Source: Lachnospiraceae bacterium XBB2008
GTDB lineage: Bacteria > Bacillota > Clostridia > Lachnospirales > Lachnospiraceae
DNA: 64,000 nt
NCBI GenBank assembly: GCA_900102235.1
Contig: FMVL01000004.1
Coordinates: 259,745-323,744 of the forward strand
Reading direction: 5' to 3'
The position numbers were made by a program, and so were the translations under genes. The notes beneath the pieces were generated by a model, which worked only from the letters and a program-made list of their open reading frames with translations, searched no databases and had not been told where the DNA came from. Below, one piece after another: positions 36,638 to 47,981 of the stretch (positions are counted from its first letter, which is position 1; each line of letters begins with the position of its first letter).

Positions 36638-38545
36638 CTACTCACATATGGAAATCAGCATGTCAATCATCTTCTTCAAGCTCTTGATAATATTATCATT
36701 CAATTCAGAAATCTTATTACCCAAAAGAACCGGCATCTTTGACATAAAGCAATTCTTTTCATCATCAGACAAATATGAATAATGGAATGCTAATTGTTTT
36801 AGGACACCATAAAATATCGTTTTCCTCTCAACCTCACCCCAATGCTTCAAAATAATAGTCAGACATGTCAGGGATTTATCTAAATGTGATGCACTGTTAA
36901 CACCTATATCAGTTATGTAAACATCGACTAACGGTTCGCTCACATAACCAACATTTCCGTTTTTGCATAATCTTATGGCAAAATCCCAATCTTCCAAAGT
37001 CACAATCGATTCATCGAACCCACCTACTTTATCGATCAAATCTCTCCTGATAAGCATAGTCGGAGTGCCGATTTTATTATTCATTAATTCTATCTCAAAA
37101 AAGCCAAATTCGAAGAGCTTATCGTTAATATTTGTGTCACGAGGAACAATTTCGTTATCTGAGTTCTTAATGACATACTGCGAAAATGTAAAGTCATAAC
37201 CTCGGTTTTTCATGAAGTCCAACTGCTTTTCTAATTTGTCCATATGCCAGATATCATCAGAATCTTGAAATGCTATATACTGTCCTCTGGCATTCTGGAT
37301 ACCAATATTTCTGGCAACAGAACATCCACAATTATGTTCTAGTTTTATATACCTAACGCGTTCATCTTGTATTCCAGCTACAAACTGTTCGGTGTTATCT
37401 GTCGAGCCATCATCTACTATAATAATCTCCAAATTCGAATATGTCTGTTCCAGGACGCTCTTAACCGAATTGCATAATTCTTTCTCACGATTATAAGTAG
37501 GAATAACAACGGATACCAGATCTTCACCCATCGATAATCTGGTTGTCTCTACTGAACCATCAGCCAGTTTGTCTTCAATTTCCTTTGCAAATCTGTCCGG
37601 ATCATATAACAATTCTATGTTTTCTATTATTTTGTCAATCGGCCATTCCCACCACTTAATCTTAAGCAGCAAATCTCTGGTTTTAGACTCGAATCTGTAT
37701 TTAATTGTTTTTGCAGGAACGCCCGCCACTATAGCATACGCTTCTACATCATGTGTTACTACAGAGCCGGCCGCCACCACCGCTCCATCACCAATGGTTA
37801 CTCCCGGGAGGATAACCGTATTACCGCCTATCCACACATCATTGCCAATAATTATTAGGGGATTCTTTCTTAAGCAGCTAGGTTCATTACCAGCATTATC
37901 GTAGTATTTTGCATATTTACGGTTGAGTTCTGTATTTATTTGGTATAGTTCTACAGGCCAAAACTCAGGACTATCAATAAACGGACTCGTAGTAGTAAAA
38001 CCTAATGCATGATTATTAAACACCCTAGCCGTTCCATTAATAGATGTAAACCGGCCAATCTCTTTAACCAATTCATATGATCCTACAAATTGCTCATACC
38101 CATATGAATAACGGCCTATCTTACATCCATTGTATTCTATATCAACATCTTGAGCCTGAGTATTCTTATTAATATAGCAACAATCTACATGTGAATATCC
38201 TTTTTGACATAATTGATAGTCTATATCAGCGTCATATTTCATCAGACTGACAACTATGTACATTTTTTCATGATCTATATCTGATGATTGTATAATAGGA
38301 TATGTAAGATAATCACCCTGTTTTTTATTATCTATAAAACCAGAAACAAACAGACCTCTGCTAACGAGAACACACTCAACTATACGACCTCCATTTCCTG
38401 CACCCCATATCCATATTTCTTTGCCGCTAGAGCATCTTTTAATCTCGTCTGCAGAATCGTAACAACGTCGCGCAAAAAGTTCATATCGTCGAAAAAGATC
38501 TGCAGTTTTCAACATCTCATCAAAATTATAAAAGTCAAAAAACAT
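36638..38545 (-). CDS. Fusion: Rossmann module + hexapeptide acetyltransferase + GT2
   Basis: 635 residues. Residues ~43-125 are the Rossmann-like module ([24 protein letters not shown]). Residues ~136-285 are a left-handed beta-helix acetyltransferase with catalytic-type FNNHA and the coils [20 protein letters not shown] and [10 protein letters not shown]. Residues ~342-570 are a GT2 domain ([32 protein letters not shown]). The first 320 residues are paralogous to the stand-alone acetyltransferase at 40880-41833. One protein may thus acetylate and attach the same sugar (inference). GGAG stands 12 bases upstream. Confidence 0.9.
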   Translation of the reverse strand: MFFDFYNFDEMLKTADLFRRYELFARRCYDSADEIKRCSSGKEIWIWGAGNGGRIVECVLVSRGLFVSGFIDNKKQGDYLTYPIIQSSDIDHEKMYIVVSLMKYDADIDYQLCQKGYSHVDCCYINKNTQAQDVDIEYNGCKIGRYSYGYEQFVGSYELVKEIGRFTSINGTARVFNNHALGFTTTSPFIDSPEFWPVELYQINTELNRKYAKYYDNAGNEPSCLRKNPLIIIGNDVWIGGNTVILPGVTIGDGAVVAAGSVVTHDVEAYAIVAGVPAKTIKYRFESKTRDLLLKIKWWEWPIDKIIENIELLYDPDRFAKEIEDKLADGSVETTRLSMGEDLVSVVIPTYNREKELCNSVKSVLEQTYSNLEIIIVDDGSTDNTEQFVAGIQDERVRYIKLEHNCGCSVARNIGIQNARGQYIAFQDSDDIWHMDKLEKQLDFMKNRGYDFTFSQYVIKNSDNEIVPRDTNINDKLFEFGFFEIELMNNKIGTPTMLIRRDLIDKVGGFDESIVTLEDWDFAIRLCKNGNVGYVSEPLVDVYITDIGVNSASHLDKSLTCLTIILKHWGEVERKTIFYGVLKQLAFHYSYLSDDEKNCFMSKMPVLLGNKISELNDNIIKSLKKMIDMLISICE

Positions 38546-38560
38546 ATAATTATATAGCTC

Positions 38561-39484
38561 CTATTTGTTAACTTTAGCCATCAGACCAGAGAATCTCTGT
38601 CCGAAAACCCTTTTCACCACCTCTGAATTATACAATGGTAACTCAACAGCCTGCTCACTCATTTTATCAAGCAAACATAATACATCATCTAGGTTTTCTT
38701 GTGGTATATCGAAAGGACCGGCTTCTCTAAAAGCACCCGTGAACAAATCCAACTCTTCTTCACTTAGATCAAAACCACTGGAAAGAATATAAAACTTCTG
38801 TATTTCTGCAAATTTTCTTTCTCGAGCATCTAGTTTATGTTCTAATACACGCATGGTCTCAGTTGTAGCGACTTGTCTCCAATACAGTAAAGCGCGTTCT
38901 GTGTTGGTCATTCGAGAATGAAGGGATGCCTCGACCCAAAAACGATAGTCCTCCATTCCCAAAAAACCATCTAGATATCTGAGTCCATAATCTTCAATTA
39001 TCCTTCTACGATACATGGTTGAGCCGTTGTACATCGGACAATAAAACATGAACTGGACTCGAATTTCATCAGGATCAATAATCATGGGGGTTGTTTCGGT
39101 GACAAATACACTGTCTTTATCTATAACTCTATATCCGCCTCCTATAACATCGATTTCCGGATGTTCATCCAAATATGTATTTTCAAAACTAAATCTATCA
39201 TTCGGGCATAAATCATCATCATCCATTAGCGCTATATACTCGCCGTTCGCAACCGCTAAGCCATTATTTCTACTCTGCGCTATACCCATGTTGTGTTCAT
39301 TATGAATCAATCGAATTCTCTCATCATTAATAGTTGACAAAACATCCATGGTATCATCGGTAGGATTATCATCAACCATAATCAATTCAAAATCAGAATA
39401 GTCCTGGCCCAAAATAGATTCTACAGTTTTTGTTATATATTTCTGCGCATTGTATATAGGCATTATTACGCTAATCTTAGGCAT
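38561..39484 (-). CDS. Glycosyltransferase family 2
   Basis: 307 residues from the ATG that has AAAGGAG just upstream; the frame is open a little further but without need. GT-A motifs: ISVIMPIYNAQKYITKTVES, VDDNPTDDT, MDDDD for metal and donor binding. It lacks the Rossmann-like module found on most neighbours. Sits 18 bp after the 39503 gene and 15 bp before the acetyltransferase-GT2 fusion. Confidence 0.9.
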   Translation of the reverse strand: MPKISVIMPIYNAQKYITKTVESILGQDYSDFELIMVDDNPTDDTMDVLSTINDERIRLIHNEHNMGIAQSRNNGLAVANGEYIALMDDDDLCPNDRFSFENTYLDEHPEIDVIGGGYRVIDKDSVFVTETTPMIIDPDEIRVQFMFYCPMYNGSTMYRRRIIEDYGLRYLDGFLGMEDYRFWVEASLHSRMTNTERALLYWRQVATTETMRVLEHKLDARERKFAEIQKFYILSSGFDLSEEELDLFTGAFREAGPFDIPQENLDDVLCLLDKMSEQAVELPLYNSEVVKRVFGQRFSGLMAKVNK

Positions 39485-39502
39485 TACTGCTCCTTTCCGC
39501 AA

Positions 39503-40858
39503 TTATTCAAATGTATTAATCAAATTCATCTCAAATACTTGTTCAGAAAAACACTTCTCATAAAGTTTTCGGCCTTCCAATCCCATCTTCTCGCAACAGT
39601 CAGGCTTATCAAGCACCTCACGAAAACATGCGGCTAATTCATCCGCGTCTTCACAGGGATAGATTAATCCTTCGTAACCGCATCTCATATATTCCGCTAT
39701 TCCGGCTCGATCGGATACGATAGCAGGTTTCGAATTCATAAATCCCTCTATAACAGTAACAGACATAGCTTCTTCTCTGGAACTACATACGATAACGTTT
39801 ACCTGAGAGTACACCTCCGGCATGAGCCGATTATCAATTAGTCCCTTCACCTTTATACAATCTATTTCACGCGCTAGAGATGCCGATTCATCATCTAGGT
39901 TTCCGCCCCCAATCAGCCAAAACTCAGCCTGCTTCATATAATCCGGGGAGAGCTTCGAAACTGCTTTAACGAAGATATCCTGACCTTTAATATAATCATA
40001 GTTTGCAATCAGGGCAAAAACTATCTTATTATTGTTCAATGTATAATCCGCCATACCAAATGGCAATATACCTATCCTATTGCTTATTCCAATTTGATTC
40101 TCTACCGTTTTCTTAACAACTGCACTAACTGCGTATGCACGAACCTTTTTTTTCATCAGAATATTCTTTATACATGCATAATCTGTATAAATCCAAGTTC
40201 CCGTTTCATGTAGCCACCAATATACCGGTTTGGAAACAGATTCAAGATCTTCAACTAAATGATACTGCCATATAGTATTAACTAAAATACAATCACACCA
40301 GTCGATCAACATTTTGATTGCAGAGTTGTCTGATCTCAAATCTTCAGATACCAAAACAGAAATCCCCATATCATTAAGAATCTCTCGAAGGATTCCATCT
40401 GTCTTAGATATAACACATATACTATAGTCATGCTTAATCAAGATTTTAATCAAATAAAGCATAACATTCTGCGCCCCCGTAGAACTTAAGGCATGTGAAA
40501 AGATCAACAAACATTTGGAGCCGTGATTTTCTATTTTCGAGGAATAGAACGTAGCGGGTGGCATATTGCAGATAATATCCAAACGTTCTATATCATAAAT
40601 CGGCCTGTACTCGCTTACCATAAGTGTCTCATCTATCTGCTTATGAATATCTACATATGCTTTACAAAGAATAAAAATACAGTCATATTCGAGAGATGAA
40701 ATCAAATCCGGAGAATAAATGAATCTACCATCCAGAGTTTTACCAATTTTCTCTTCATCATTATCTATAAAACCAACGATTTCTACGTTCGATCGAATAC
40801 GATTTTTAACACTTTGATATATTTTTCCAGTTCCCCAAACTAATATTTTCATATCCAT
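39503..40858 (-). CDS. Glycosyltransferase family 4 with N-terminal Rossmann-like module
   Basis: 451 residues. Residues ~3-95 are the Rossmann-like module (ILVWGTGKIYQSVK, GFIDNDEEKIGK). Residues ~110-451 are a GT-B glycosyltransferase with IKGQDIFVKAVSKL and CSSREEAMSVTVIEGFMNS, the E-x7-E donor-binding pattern of GT4. Ribosome site weak. A cytoplasmic retaining sugar transferase; donor unknown. Confidence 0.88.
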   Translation of the reverse strand: MDMKILVWGTGKIYQSVKNRIRSNVEIVGFIDNDEEKIGKTLDGRFIYSPDLISSLEYDCIFILCKAYVDIHKQIDETLMVSEYRPIYDIERLDIICNMPPATFYSSKIENHGSKCLLIFSHALSSTGAQNVMLYLIKILIKHDYSICVISKTDGILREILNDMGISVLVSEDLRSDNSAIKMLIDWCDCILVNTIWQYHLVEDLESVSKPVYWWLHETGTWIYTDYACIKNILMKKKVRAYAVSAVVKKTVENQIGISNRIGILPFGMADYTLNNNKIVFALIANYDYIKGQDIFVKAVSKLSPDYMKQAEFWLIGGGNLDDESASLAREIDCIKVKGLIDNRLMPEVYSQVNVIVCSSREEAMSVTVIEGFMNSKPAIVSDRAGIAEYMRCGYEGLIYPCEDADELAACFREVLDKPDCCEKMGLEGRKLYEKCFSEQVFEMNLINTFE

Positions 40859-40879
40859 CTTAATTTCAAATGTGAATCA

Positions 40880-41833
40880 CTATAATTTTTCTATTTCCTT
40901 GATAAAATGTTTCGGATCATAAAACAGTTCGATATTATCAATTATCTTATCTAAAGGCCAATCCCACCACTTTATCTTTAGCAACGCAGTAATCGTTTCG
41001 GAATCAAACCTATACTTAATAACCTTTGCCGGCACCCCACCCACAATCGAATATGGCTCGACATCTTTGGTGACCACAGCTCCTGCTGCAACTATCGCCC
41101 CATCTCCTATATTAATCCCCGGCAGAATTATAGCGTTTCCGCCTATCCAGACATCATTCCCTATTATTATGGGCGCGTTTTTCCGCAATCGGCTCTCTTC
41201 GGCTCCTACATTATTATCATATTTCCCATATTTTATATTCAATTCTTTGTTTCTAAAGTATAAATCAATCGGCCCAAACTCAGGACTATCGATAAAAGGA
41301 CTCGTCATAACCAGATCTGTCGCATGATTATTAAATGTCCGCGCTGAGGCATTAATTGATGTAAATCTCCCTATACTCTTAACCAGATAAAATGGTTCAA
41401 TCAAATATTGATATCCATAAGTATATCGACCTACCCTGCACCCTTTATATTCTCTGTCCTCTGGAATTGCAAACATATTTTTACTGATATAGTAGCAATC
41501 CTTGTGCGTATACCCACATTTTGCAAGGCAATACTCTATATCCTCATCATATCTCATTATACTTATAACAACATATATTTGATCATGGTCCAAAATAGAT
41601 GTATCTAAAACAGGATATCCCAAATAATCCCCAGACTTTTGAGAATCAATGAACCCCTCTACAGGAATACCATTGTTATTCATAACATATTCTACAATAC
41701 GGCCTCCGCCTCCGGCTCCCCATATCCATATTTTTTTCCCAGTAGAGTTTCTCTTTATTTCTTCGACTGCTTCACTACACCCCTGAAAAAAGGCTTTATG
41801 CGTTTCAATATATAACTCTATAGATTTATCCAA
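40880..41833 (-). CDS. Hexapeptide (LbH) acetyltransferase with N-terminal Rossmann-like module
   Basis: 317 residues, starting with TTG (GGGGAG about 10 bases upstream; no earlier ATG in frame). Residues ~33-115 are the Rossmann-like module ([14 protein letters not shown]). The rest is a left-handed beta-helix acetyltransferase: [45 protein letters not shown]. Closely related, along its whole length, to the first half of the 36638-38545 fusion, so one probably arose by duplication. Expected to O- or N-acetylate a sugar nucleotide or glycan from acetyl-CoA. Confidence 0.9.
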   Translation of the reverse strand: MDKSIELYIETHKAFFQGCSEAVEEIKRNSTGKKIWIWGAGGGGRIVEYVMNNNGIPVEGFIDSQKSGDYLGYPVLDTSILDHDQIYVVISIMRYDEDIEYCLAKCGYTHKDCYYISKNMFAIPEDREYKGCRVGRYTYGYQYLIEPFYLVKSIGRFTSINASARTFNNHATDLVMTSPFIDSPEFGPIDLYFRNKELNIKYGKYDNNVGAEESRLRKNAPIIIGNDVWIGGNAIILPGINIGDGAIVAAGAVVTKDVEPYSIVGGVPAKVIKYRFDSETITALLKIKWWDWPLDKIIDNIELFYDPKHFIKEIEKL

Positions 41834-41900
41834 AATGGTACTACTCCCCTAATGTCCTACATTTCCAGTTTGTTAGCTAACGTCAAATATCCCGATTGAA

Positions 41901-43349
41901 CTATACATCCGATACAGGCAACTCATATACCTTATAACTATGATTTCTTATCCACACAGTCCACATCGCTTCGGCGAAATATCCTATCGTCCGTTTCTGA
42001 TATGCATTAGCTTCACTAACATCCAGCAAATCTGCAGCATCAATCAAAAAAGAAAAAAGCCAATCACAGTATTTATCCAGAATAATTCTGCTACATACAA
42101 ACATATTGCATCGGTACAATAGATTACCATTCATAACACACATAAAGGAATCCAAATAATCCGGGCACCGCTCACCAATTAACTTAGATAGAATATCATA
42201 GCCTTCATCACAGTATCGATCACTAACCGTTGCTCGAATATTATCCATAACAGAATATCCCATAATTAATAAAGATGGCAGAATTATTTGAACTTTTCCG
42301 TCTACCAAAATCCGCTTTACAGTACTTTCAGATAAACGATTTATCTCATGTTTGTATGCGGAATTATAAAAGAATCTTCTATAGTGACTAAGACCAACAT
42401 ATTGCTCTTTAGTATTCTTCCATATCCAATATAGCGCTGTACATTCATTAATCCGATCATTGTATGAGTGTATATTCTCTCCTTTTTCTTCAGATAACCA
42501 ATTTGTATGCTTATAGCCGCCCACACAAATCGGAGAATACTCCTTACCACAATTAATCTGAAAAGGCTTATGCGTCACAACATAATTGGTATAATCAATA
42601 TTATCAATTTTCTTATCAAAACTGATAAGAAATACAATGAATGTATTGAAAGCAAATGTATAGACATTTTCACCATACAACTGACGCAAATCGTTCAAAT
42701 GGTCTGTAGCAGATTCAGATAGCGGATTATCTATGTAAATAAGTCTGCTAAAACCAATTTTATTAATTGTATCTATATGTGCATAGTCTTCAAAATCTTT
42801 ATACAGAATCAGCAAATCATACCGCCTCTCCGCACTATCTATTGAAGAAAACATATTGTCATATACATTTTTCCATCCCTCATCCCCGATACTACCAACG
42901 AGATTTATATTATACTCATAGGACATTGGCAGGTTGATTACTTCACGTCTAATTTTTCCTAATAATCCTGTTCCAATTTCCAGAATAGAATCGCAGTTAC
43001 ATGCATTAAGGAAAAAACAAAGAAAATCTAGTAGTTCCTTGTTTTCTGTGAAAAAATCGTTCCTTAGAATTTGCCATGAAAAAATACTATTCATCAGAAC
43101 ATCATATTTAAATATCAATTCGTTACGAATTTCAATATAATAAAGATCCGAAAAGATTATCACGTAATCATAAGAAAAGTCTTTAATCTTGTCCGGACTA
43201 ACAACAGGTATTCCGTTATATAATTCCCCTTCGCATGCTGAGCGATCTCCAAACGCGACCACATTATCCCAGGGTATCAAGTTCTCATTTTTAGATAATA
43301 CTCTACCTTTTCCATAGATAATTAGTTTATAGGAATTCGTCTCTTCCAC
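41901..43349 (-). CDS. DUF4422 glycosyltransferase-like protein
   Basis: 482 residues, GTG start with GGAGG 8 bases upstream. The C-terminal ~230 residues are a DUF4422 domain: YSPICVGGYKHTN, INECTALYWIWKN and YVGLSHYRRFF, the signature of this capsule-locus family, thought to be glycosyltransferases. Residues ~7-95 resemble the Rossmann-like module in a worn form (IIYGKGRVLSKNE, FGDRSACEG). The middle (~110-230) has SILEIGTG, suggestive of a methyltransferase-like fold that has lost features. Function beyond glycan synthesis is open. Confidence 0.8.
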   Translation of the reverse strand: MEETNSYKLIIYGKGRVLSKNENLIPWDNVVAFGDRSACEGELYNGIPVVSPDKIKDFSYDYVIIFSDLYYIEIRNELIFKYDVLMNSIFSWQILRNDFFTENKELLDFLCFFLNACNCDSILEIGTGLLGKIRREVINLPMSYEYNINLVGSIGDEGWKNVYDNMFSSIDSAERRYDLLILYKDFEDYAHIDTINKIGFSRLIYIDNPLSESATDHLNDLRQLYGENVYTFAFNTFIVFLISFDKKIDNIDYTNYVVTHKPFQINCGKEYSPICVGGYKHTNWLSEEKGENIHSYNDRINECTALYWIWKNTKEQYVGLSHYRRFFYNSAYKHEINRLSESTVKRILVDGKVQIILPSLLIMGYSVMDNIRATVSDRYCDEGYDILSKLIGERCPDYLDSFMCVMNGNLLYRCNMFVCSRIILDKYCDWLFSFLIDAADLLDVSEANAYQKRTIGYFAEAMWTVWIRNHSYKVYELPVSDV

Positions 43350-43371
43350 CTATTTGCCTCCGTTAATATCC

Positions 43372-44934
43372 TTACTCAGCCTCATAAATCAGTTCCAAAA
43401 CTGATAAAACTCTTACTTCCATTTTGTCACTTAACGCATCATGTATTGTATCATAATCCCAAATAGGTGTTACTATTATTGCATCTACAACCGGTAATTC
43501 ATCATTAATGCTATATAAAGGGTAAGAAACCTGTATATTCAAATTCTTATCTATTACATATTCGATAGTCATTCCTTTTTTTTCTAGCTCTATCGCCAAA
43601 TGGCGTCCCACTTGTCCCATTCCATAAATAGCAACAGAATGAATATCGCTATTCATCAGTAATGAAGAAATGTCCTTATTCTCCTCAGCACAAGATAATA
43701 AATCATCCAGGCATTTTATTATGGATTTCAATCTCTCTATCCTATTGTCAGCGGGATAATCTGTGACTTCCAATTGAATCATATCCCTATACTGCTTGTA
43801 TGCGTCAACCCCCATCTTCAGAATCTTTTGTTTTGCACCAGTCTGCGCATCGCGAATCGCTTCTAGTCGATCATAGCCTTCCTTTTCATCTGGCTCTAGA
43901 TACATACCCTCGCCCCACTCATTCCAGGCATTATAGAAAATGAATTCATTATCAGATGCATAACTCTTCAAATAGAGTTCTTCCATATAATGTCTAAGTT
44001 TATCGGCAGAATAGTCTGTAATAGCAATACCGGAGCCCTGCCCTCTACGAGGAGTATCATCATAATCACCAGTACCTTCATAGTAGATTGTCACCCCATC
44101 TGCGGGACGATATTGAAGTATATTCTGCCACATCAAGTCAAAAGACGGCATTTTAATACCAGCCTCAATTCTAGCCATTTCTAAAGCCCAAGCTTGATGG
44201 GGAGTATTATATATCACAGCATCGAGGCCTTTAGATATTGATCTTACGGAAGCATTCATTCCAATGAAATAGAGATCTTTTAGTCCAACTTCATGAGCCA
44301 ATCCGCGCCAATATCGTATCATCGATTTCAAGCAGGGTATCGATTCGGCCGAATGAAATAATATGATTGGTTTATCTTCATAACGAATATATCTGGAGTC
44401 GCATAAAAAAGGTAACAGATACTCAAAATGATCCTTCCAAGTCTTCTCTCTCCCATATTTCTGATCCATCAGAATTCCGTTCTCATCTGAATCATCCTTT
44501 GTTTCTTCAAGTTCATTCCATGCCCAAATGTTACTCCACGTTCTTCCCCAGCTACCGTTTGCCCATGCAAAGCAAAACGGCATATCAATATCCCTCCATC
44601 GCAGCAAGTTTTCTGCAGGTTTTTCCAATATTTTGCGACCGTCTTTAAAGTAATAATGGTAAAAACAAAGTCCATCAATTCCATAAGACTTCATTAATTC
44701 CGACTGCCATATCATCACATCCTTATTCATCAGATCATAATAATATGAATTTAATGGCACTCTGGGTTGATTATGGTTTTTAAAGAGAGGAGTAGCCTTT
44801 TTTACAGCAATCCAATCAGTGTAGCCCTCCCCCCACCACTTGCTATTCTCTTGAACCTCATGAAATTGAGGCAGATAAAAAGCGATAGTTTTTATCGAGT
44901 TTTGATTATTATGATTGTCTTTGATTGTATTCAT
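43372..44934 (-). CDS. WbsX-like glycan biosynthesis protein with C-terminal Rossmann-like module
   Basis: 520 residues. Residues ~14-380 are a WbsX/GH99-like TIM-barrel domain: IAFYLPQFHEVQENSKWWGE, FCFAWANGSWGRTW, FIFYNAWNEWGEG. Such proteins are frequent in O-antigen and capsule loci and are annotated as glycosyltransferase-like; their reaction is not settled. The last ~85 residues are the Rossmann-like module (VAIYGMGQVGRHLAI, YVIDKN). The start overlaps the upstream GT32 gene by 26 bp and has only a weak GAGA site, so coupling is likely. Confidence 0.85.
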   Translation of the reverse strand: MNTIKDNHNNQNSIKTIAFYLPQFHEVQENSKWWGEGYTDWIAVKKATPLFKNHNQPRVPLNSYYYDLMNKDVMIWQSELMKSYGIDGLCFYHYYFKDGRKILEKPAENLLRWRDIDMPFCFAWANGSWGRTWSNIWAWNELEETKDDSDENGILMDQKYGREKTWKDHFEYLLPFLCDSRYIRYEDKPIILFHSAESIPCLKSMIRYWRGLAHEVGLKDLYFIGMNASVRSISKGLDAVIYNTPHQAWALEMARIEAGIKMPSFDLMWQNILQYRPADGVTIYYEGTGDYDDTPRRGQGSGIAITDYSADKLRHYMEELYLKSYASDNEFIFYNAWNEWGEGMYLEPDEKEGYDRLEAIRDAQTGAKQKILKMGVDAYKQYRDMIQLEVTDYPADNRIERLKSIIKCLDDLLSCAEENKDISSLLMNSDIHSVAIYGMGQVGRHLAIELEKKGMTIEYVIDKNLNIQVSYPLYSINDELPVVDAIIVTPIWDYDTIHDALSDKMEVRVLSVLELIYEAE

Positions 44935-46021
44935 TGTAATATCTCGAAAAAATCCTTTTTTTCATTTCAAGTTCCTTACGTAATTCATCCGATATCCATG
45001 CTGAAATCCAATGATGGATTGCATAAGTCTTTTCATAACAATTCGTTAATCCTGTCATGTAACTATATGGGCTGAAAACCAAAGGAGGATAGACAGCTAT
45101 ACCATCTACAATTTGATATCTACCATCAGATATCAATCCGTGTCTTTCAAGAACTGCTGTATATGTATACACAATGTTCTTTTTGTTGTAGCTACCATCA
45201 TCTTTAATGAAATGCTCGCTCTCATATTGATCGCGAATCTCTTTAAAAATCGGATTATTCGGAACAGAAGCCATACCTGATCCAGGGTCAACTCCACTGG
45301 AACTCTCAAAGCACAAAAAACCATCATCATATAGCAGATCATCCAATGGCTTAACCAGTTCCACATCCGTATCCAAATATATTCCGCCCTCTCTACACAA
45401 AACATCACATCTGGTGTAATCTGATGCAAATGCCCATTGTCGAACAGAAATAGCCTCATTAAAAAAATCAGAATCTGTAAAATAATTATCTAGATTCCAT
45501 TCCACAAAATCATAATCAGGACAATATTTATGCCAACTATCCATACATTTTTTCACTTTATCGGGAAATGGATCACCTGAAAACCATATATAGTTAATTC
45601 TCTTCGGAATTACACTATGAGCCTTTTTAGTAATAGAGTACGGCTCTTTTGACACGGTTATTCGGTCTTTATCCCACTGAAAGGCATCGATATAGGCAGG
45701 AACATATATATCACAAGAATCCATATATCCATCATTTTCTATCAAATTTAAAATTTCTGTGTATCCCTCTATAGGAGTTATTAGCAGAATATCTCTATCA
45801 TGAGCAATCTTCTTATAGTATTCCCATGAATAAATAACTAACTCCTGCGTTCCGACAACAATGCTAGTACCAATTAATGCAGGATTATTATCAATTAAAA
45901 ATCTGCAGTTAACCTTTTCAGTTTCAATTATCCTTCTGGCACTCTTTCCTGCTCCAAAAAGAATAACCGGATTATTCCTGATTACTGAACGATAATCATC
46001 ATACGAACATAACTTTACCAT
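44909..46021 (-). CDS. GT32-type (OCH1-like) glycosyltransferase with N-terminal Rossmann-like module
   Basis: 370 residues. Residues ~14-110 are the Rossmann-like module (VILFGAGKSARRII, FLIDNNPALIG). Residues ~135-350 are a DXD sugar transferase of the GT32 type: IPKRINYIWFSGDPFPDKV, ASDYTRCDVLCREGGIYLDT with the DTD motif, and FESSSGVDPGSG. GAGG precedes the ATG by 8 bases. Transfers a hexose or similar sugar in the cytoplasm; donor unknown. Confidence 0.88.
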   Translation of the reverse strand: MVKLCSYDDYRSVIRNNPVILFGAGKSARRIIETEKVNCRFLIDNNPALIGTSIVVGTQELVIYSWEYYKKIAHDRDILLITPIEGYTEILNLIENDGYMDSCDIYVPAYIDAFQWDKDRITVSKEPYSITKKAHSVIPKRINYIWFSGDPFPDKVKKCMDSWHKYCPDYDFVEWNLDNYFTDSDFFNEAISVRQWAFASDYTRCDVLCREGGIYLDTDVELVKPLDDLLYDDGFLCFESSSGVDPGSGMASVPNNPIFKEIRDQYESEHFIKDDGSYNKKNIVYTYTAVLERHGLISDGRYQIVDGIAVYPPLVFSPYSYMTGLTNCYEKTYAIHHWISAWISDELRKELEMKKRIFSRYYNEYNQRQS

Positions 46022-46093
46022 TTTGATTCCTCATCCAAGGTATCCAATTCCCACTCCTCACCGAAAGACTTTTGGGGTATTGTCTTATAGAAA

Positions 46094-47905
46094 TTAGTTA
46101 TAAAACCATTCTATTTTATTAGAAGTCGCAACATTGTTGTATTCCATATAATAATATTTCTCCAGATAATCTGATAATTCATCGTTTTGTGATAGATCAA
46201 TACGCTCGGCGCTGTTTTTAAAACAATAACCATCTGCCGTCAGAATTGGTATTCTTTGTTGCATATTATATATATAATCATAATAATACGACTTGGGAAC
46301 ATCAGCGATATCTAGGAGCTTTGGTATAATATCTATCATACTTATCTCTCCAAGGTTATAATCGTCAACATCAAGATCATAATTTGCCCAAATAAACAGA
46401 GGGGTTTCCCTTAGCCTAATATTACTGCCTTCATAATCTGTTTTGTAGTCGTCCAATAATGCCGGGGCAAATGGTGGACAATGATCTCCCAGCATGCATA
46501 ATATTACTCTTCTATCAGATGTACAAAAATATCTGGCAAAATCATAAAAAGCTTCATCTGTCTGGCTTATACATGTCAAATACTCGTTTATTAGGCTCTC
46601 ATTATCCCCTTGATAATTGACTACATGTACAGTATCATATTCTTCATTGTTTTCATCATAGTTCCCATGGTTTTGTATCGTAAGTAAATAAATGAATCTC
46701 GGAGAAGAACTATCCATTTCTTCATACCATTCTTCCACGTTTTTATACACGCTCTCATCGGACTCAAACCAACGATTCCCATAATACTCCAATTCGCTGT
46801 AATCATTATCAAACTTCACAGAATTAAATCCCAATGCATTATAAGCATATCCTCGATTATAATTATTCTTCGGTTCGGTATGTGTTCCAAGTGTATCATA
46901 TCCAATGCATCCCAAATGAGAAACTATGCTATTTGAACAATCAAGATTAATTACATTGAAAGGAGTAATTCCACTTCTCATCATCGACAAAGAGTTGCTC
47001 GTCAAAAGCTCATATTCTGAGCAGTTCGTTCCACCGGCAATATAAGGAACTACAGAGTACCCATACAACAATCCGTCTAATGAATGAATATTCATAAAAT
47101 AGTCCGAATCAGTTTCCATGTCGACAACCCATTTTAAATCATATAGAGATTCATTCAGAATAAGTATAATATCTGGATAATCCCTATTCATCAGAGTTTC
47201 ATTATCAAGGGATATTTTATTGTCAATTTTATAATTCTCACATACCTCTTCCAAATACTTTCGGTCATATCCGGATGGCTCTATAAAAATATCTTTTCTA
47301 GAGTAGATATCTTCTATAAGACATGTTAAATATCCATAAGTTCCATATGCCTCTTTCCATGACCAATTAATTACATATTTGGGTCTGACTGGATTAGCCA
47401 GAAAATAGGAGAACAATATATAAATCAATGAAACTGACCAGATCATCATACCAACTATATATGATGATTTATTAAATGAATGGCTTTTAATTCGCTTTCT
47501 CATGAAACCGGAAGCTATTATACCCAAAACGGCTACACATAATACTGTTAATGGACACTTCTCGATTCTAAACTCATACGAGGCAAGTACACCCATGGCT
47601 GTCCCAAGATTCTTTAACTCCCCAAACGTAAGGGGCATCCCATGGTATAGAACTGTATAATAGCACGCAATGCTCCATAATCCAGAAACAGACAAGGATA
47701 TCATGCCAAGAATATAAGTATCAATAAAGAATGCTATTGTTTCATTCAAAATAATAAGAATACAAAGATTGAGCAAGATTATAGGGACGGAAAGGTGGTA
47801 ATCAAAAACAGTTATGCTCACCTGAAGAAAAAGAAATTCCAAAAAAGAAATCACAATAATATATACATTTTCGACAAATGAATGTTTTATTTGTTTCTCT
47901 ATCAT
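46094..47905 (-). CDS. LTA synthase/sulfatase-fold membrane phosphotransferase
   Basis: 603 residues. Five N-terminal helices (to ~185) precede an extracellular sulfatase-fold domain: PDIILILNESLYDL (metal Glu), GGTNCSEYELLTSNSLSMM with the catalytic-type Thr in GTN-C-SEYE as in LtaS, TIQNHGNY, and CMLGDHCPPF for the second metal site. This is the LTA synthase family, which transfers phosphoglycerol from phosphatidylglycerol onto surface glycans or teichoic acid chains. No ribosome site is obvious at the ATG. It sits inside the glycosyltransferase run, so its acceptor is probably the exported glycan (inference). Confidence 0.9.
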   Translation of the reverse strand: MIEKQIKHSFVENVYIIVISFLEFLFLQVSITVFDYHLSVPIILLNLCILIILNETIAFFIDTYILGMISLSVSGLWSIACYYTVLYHGMPLTFGELKNLGTAMGVLASYEFRIEKCPLTVLCVAVLGIIASGFMRKRIKSHSFNKSSYIVGMMIWSVSLIYILFSYFLANPVRPKYVINWSWKEAYGTYGYLTCLIEDIYSRKDIFIEPSGYDRKYLEEVCENYKIDNKISLDNETLMNRDYPDIILILNESLYDLKWVVDMETDSDYFMNIHSLDGLLYGYSVVPYIAGGTNCSEYELLTSNSLSMMRSGITPFNVINLDCSNSIVSHLGCIGYDTLGTHTEPKNNYNRGYAYNALGFNSVKFDNDYSELEYYGNRWFESDESVYKNVEEWYEEMDSSSPRFIYLLTIQNHGNYDENNEEYDTVHVVNYQGDNESLINEYLTCISQTDEAFYDFARYFCTSDRRVILCMLGDHCPPFAPALLDDYKTDYEGSNIRLRETPLFIWANYDLDVDDYNLGEISMIDIIPKLLDIADVPKSYYYDYIYNMQQRIPILTADGYCFKNSAERIDLSQNDELSDYLEKYYYMEYNNVATSNKIEWFYN

Positions 47906-47981
47906 TATATTTATATTTTATTGAACTCACACCTTTATCAGCATCATATCCTGTTATCTGTCGATTAATTGCGATATTATA

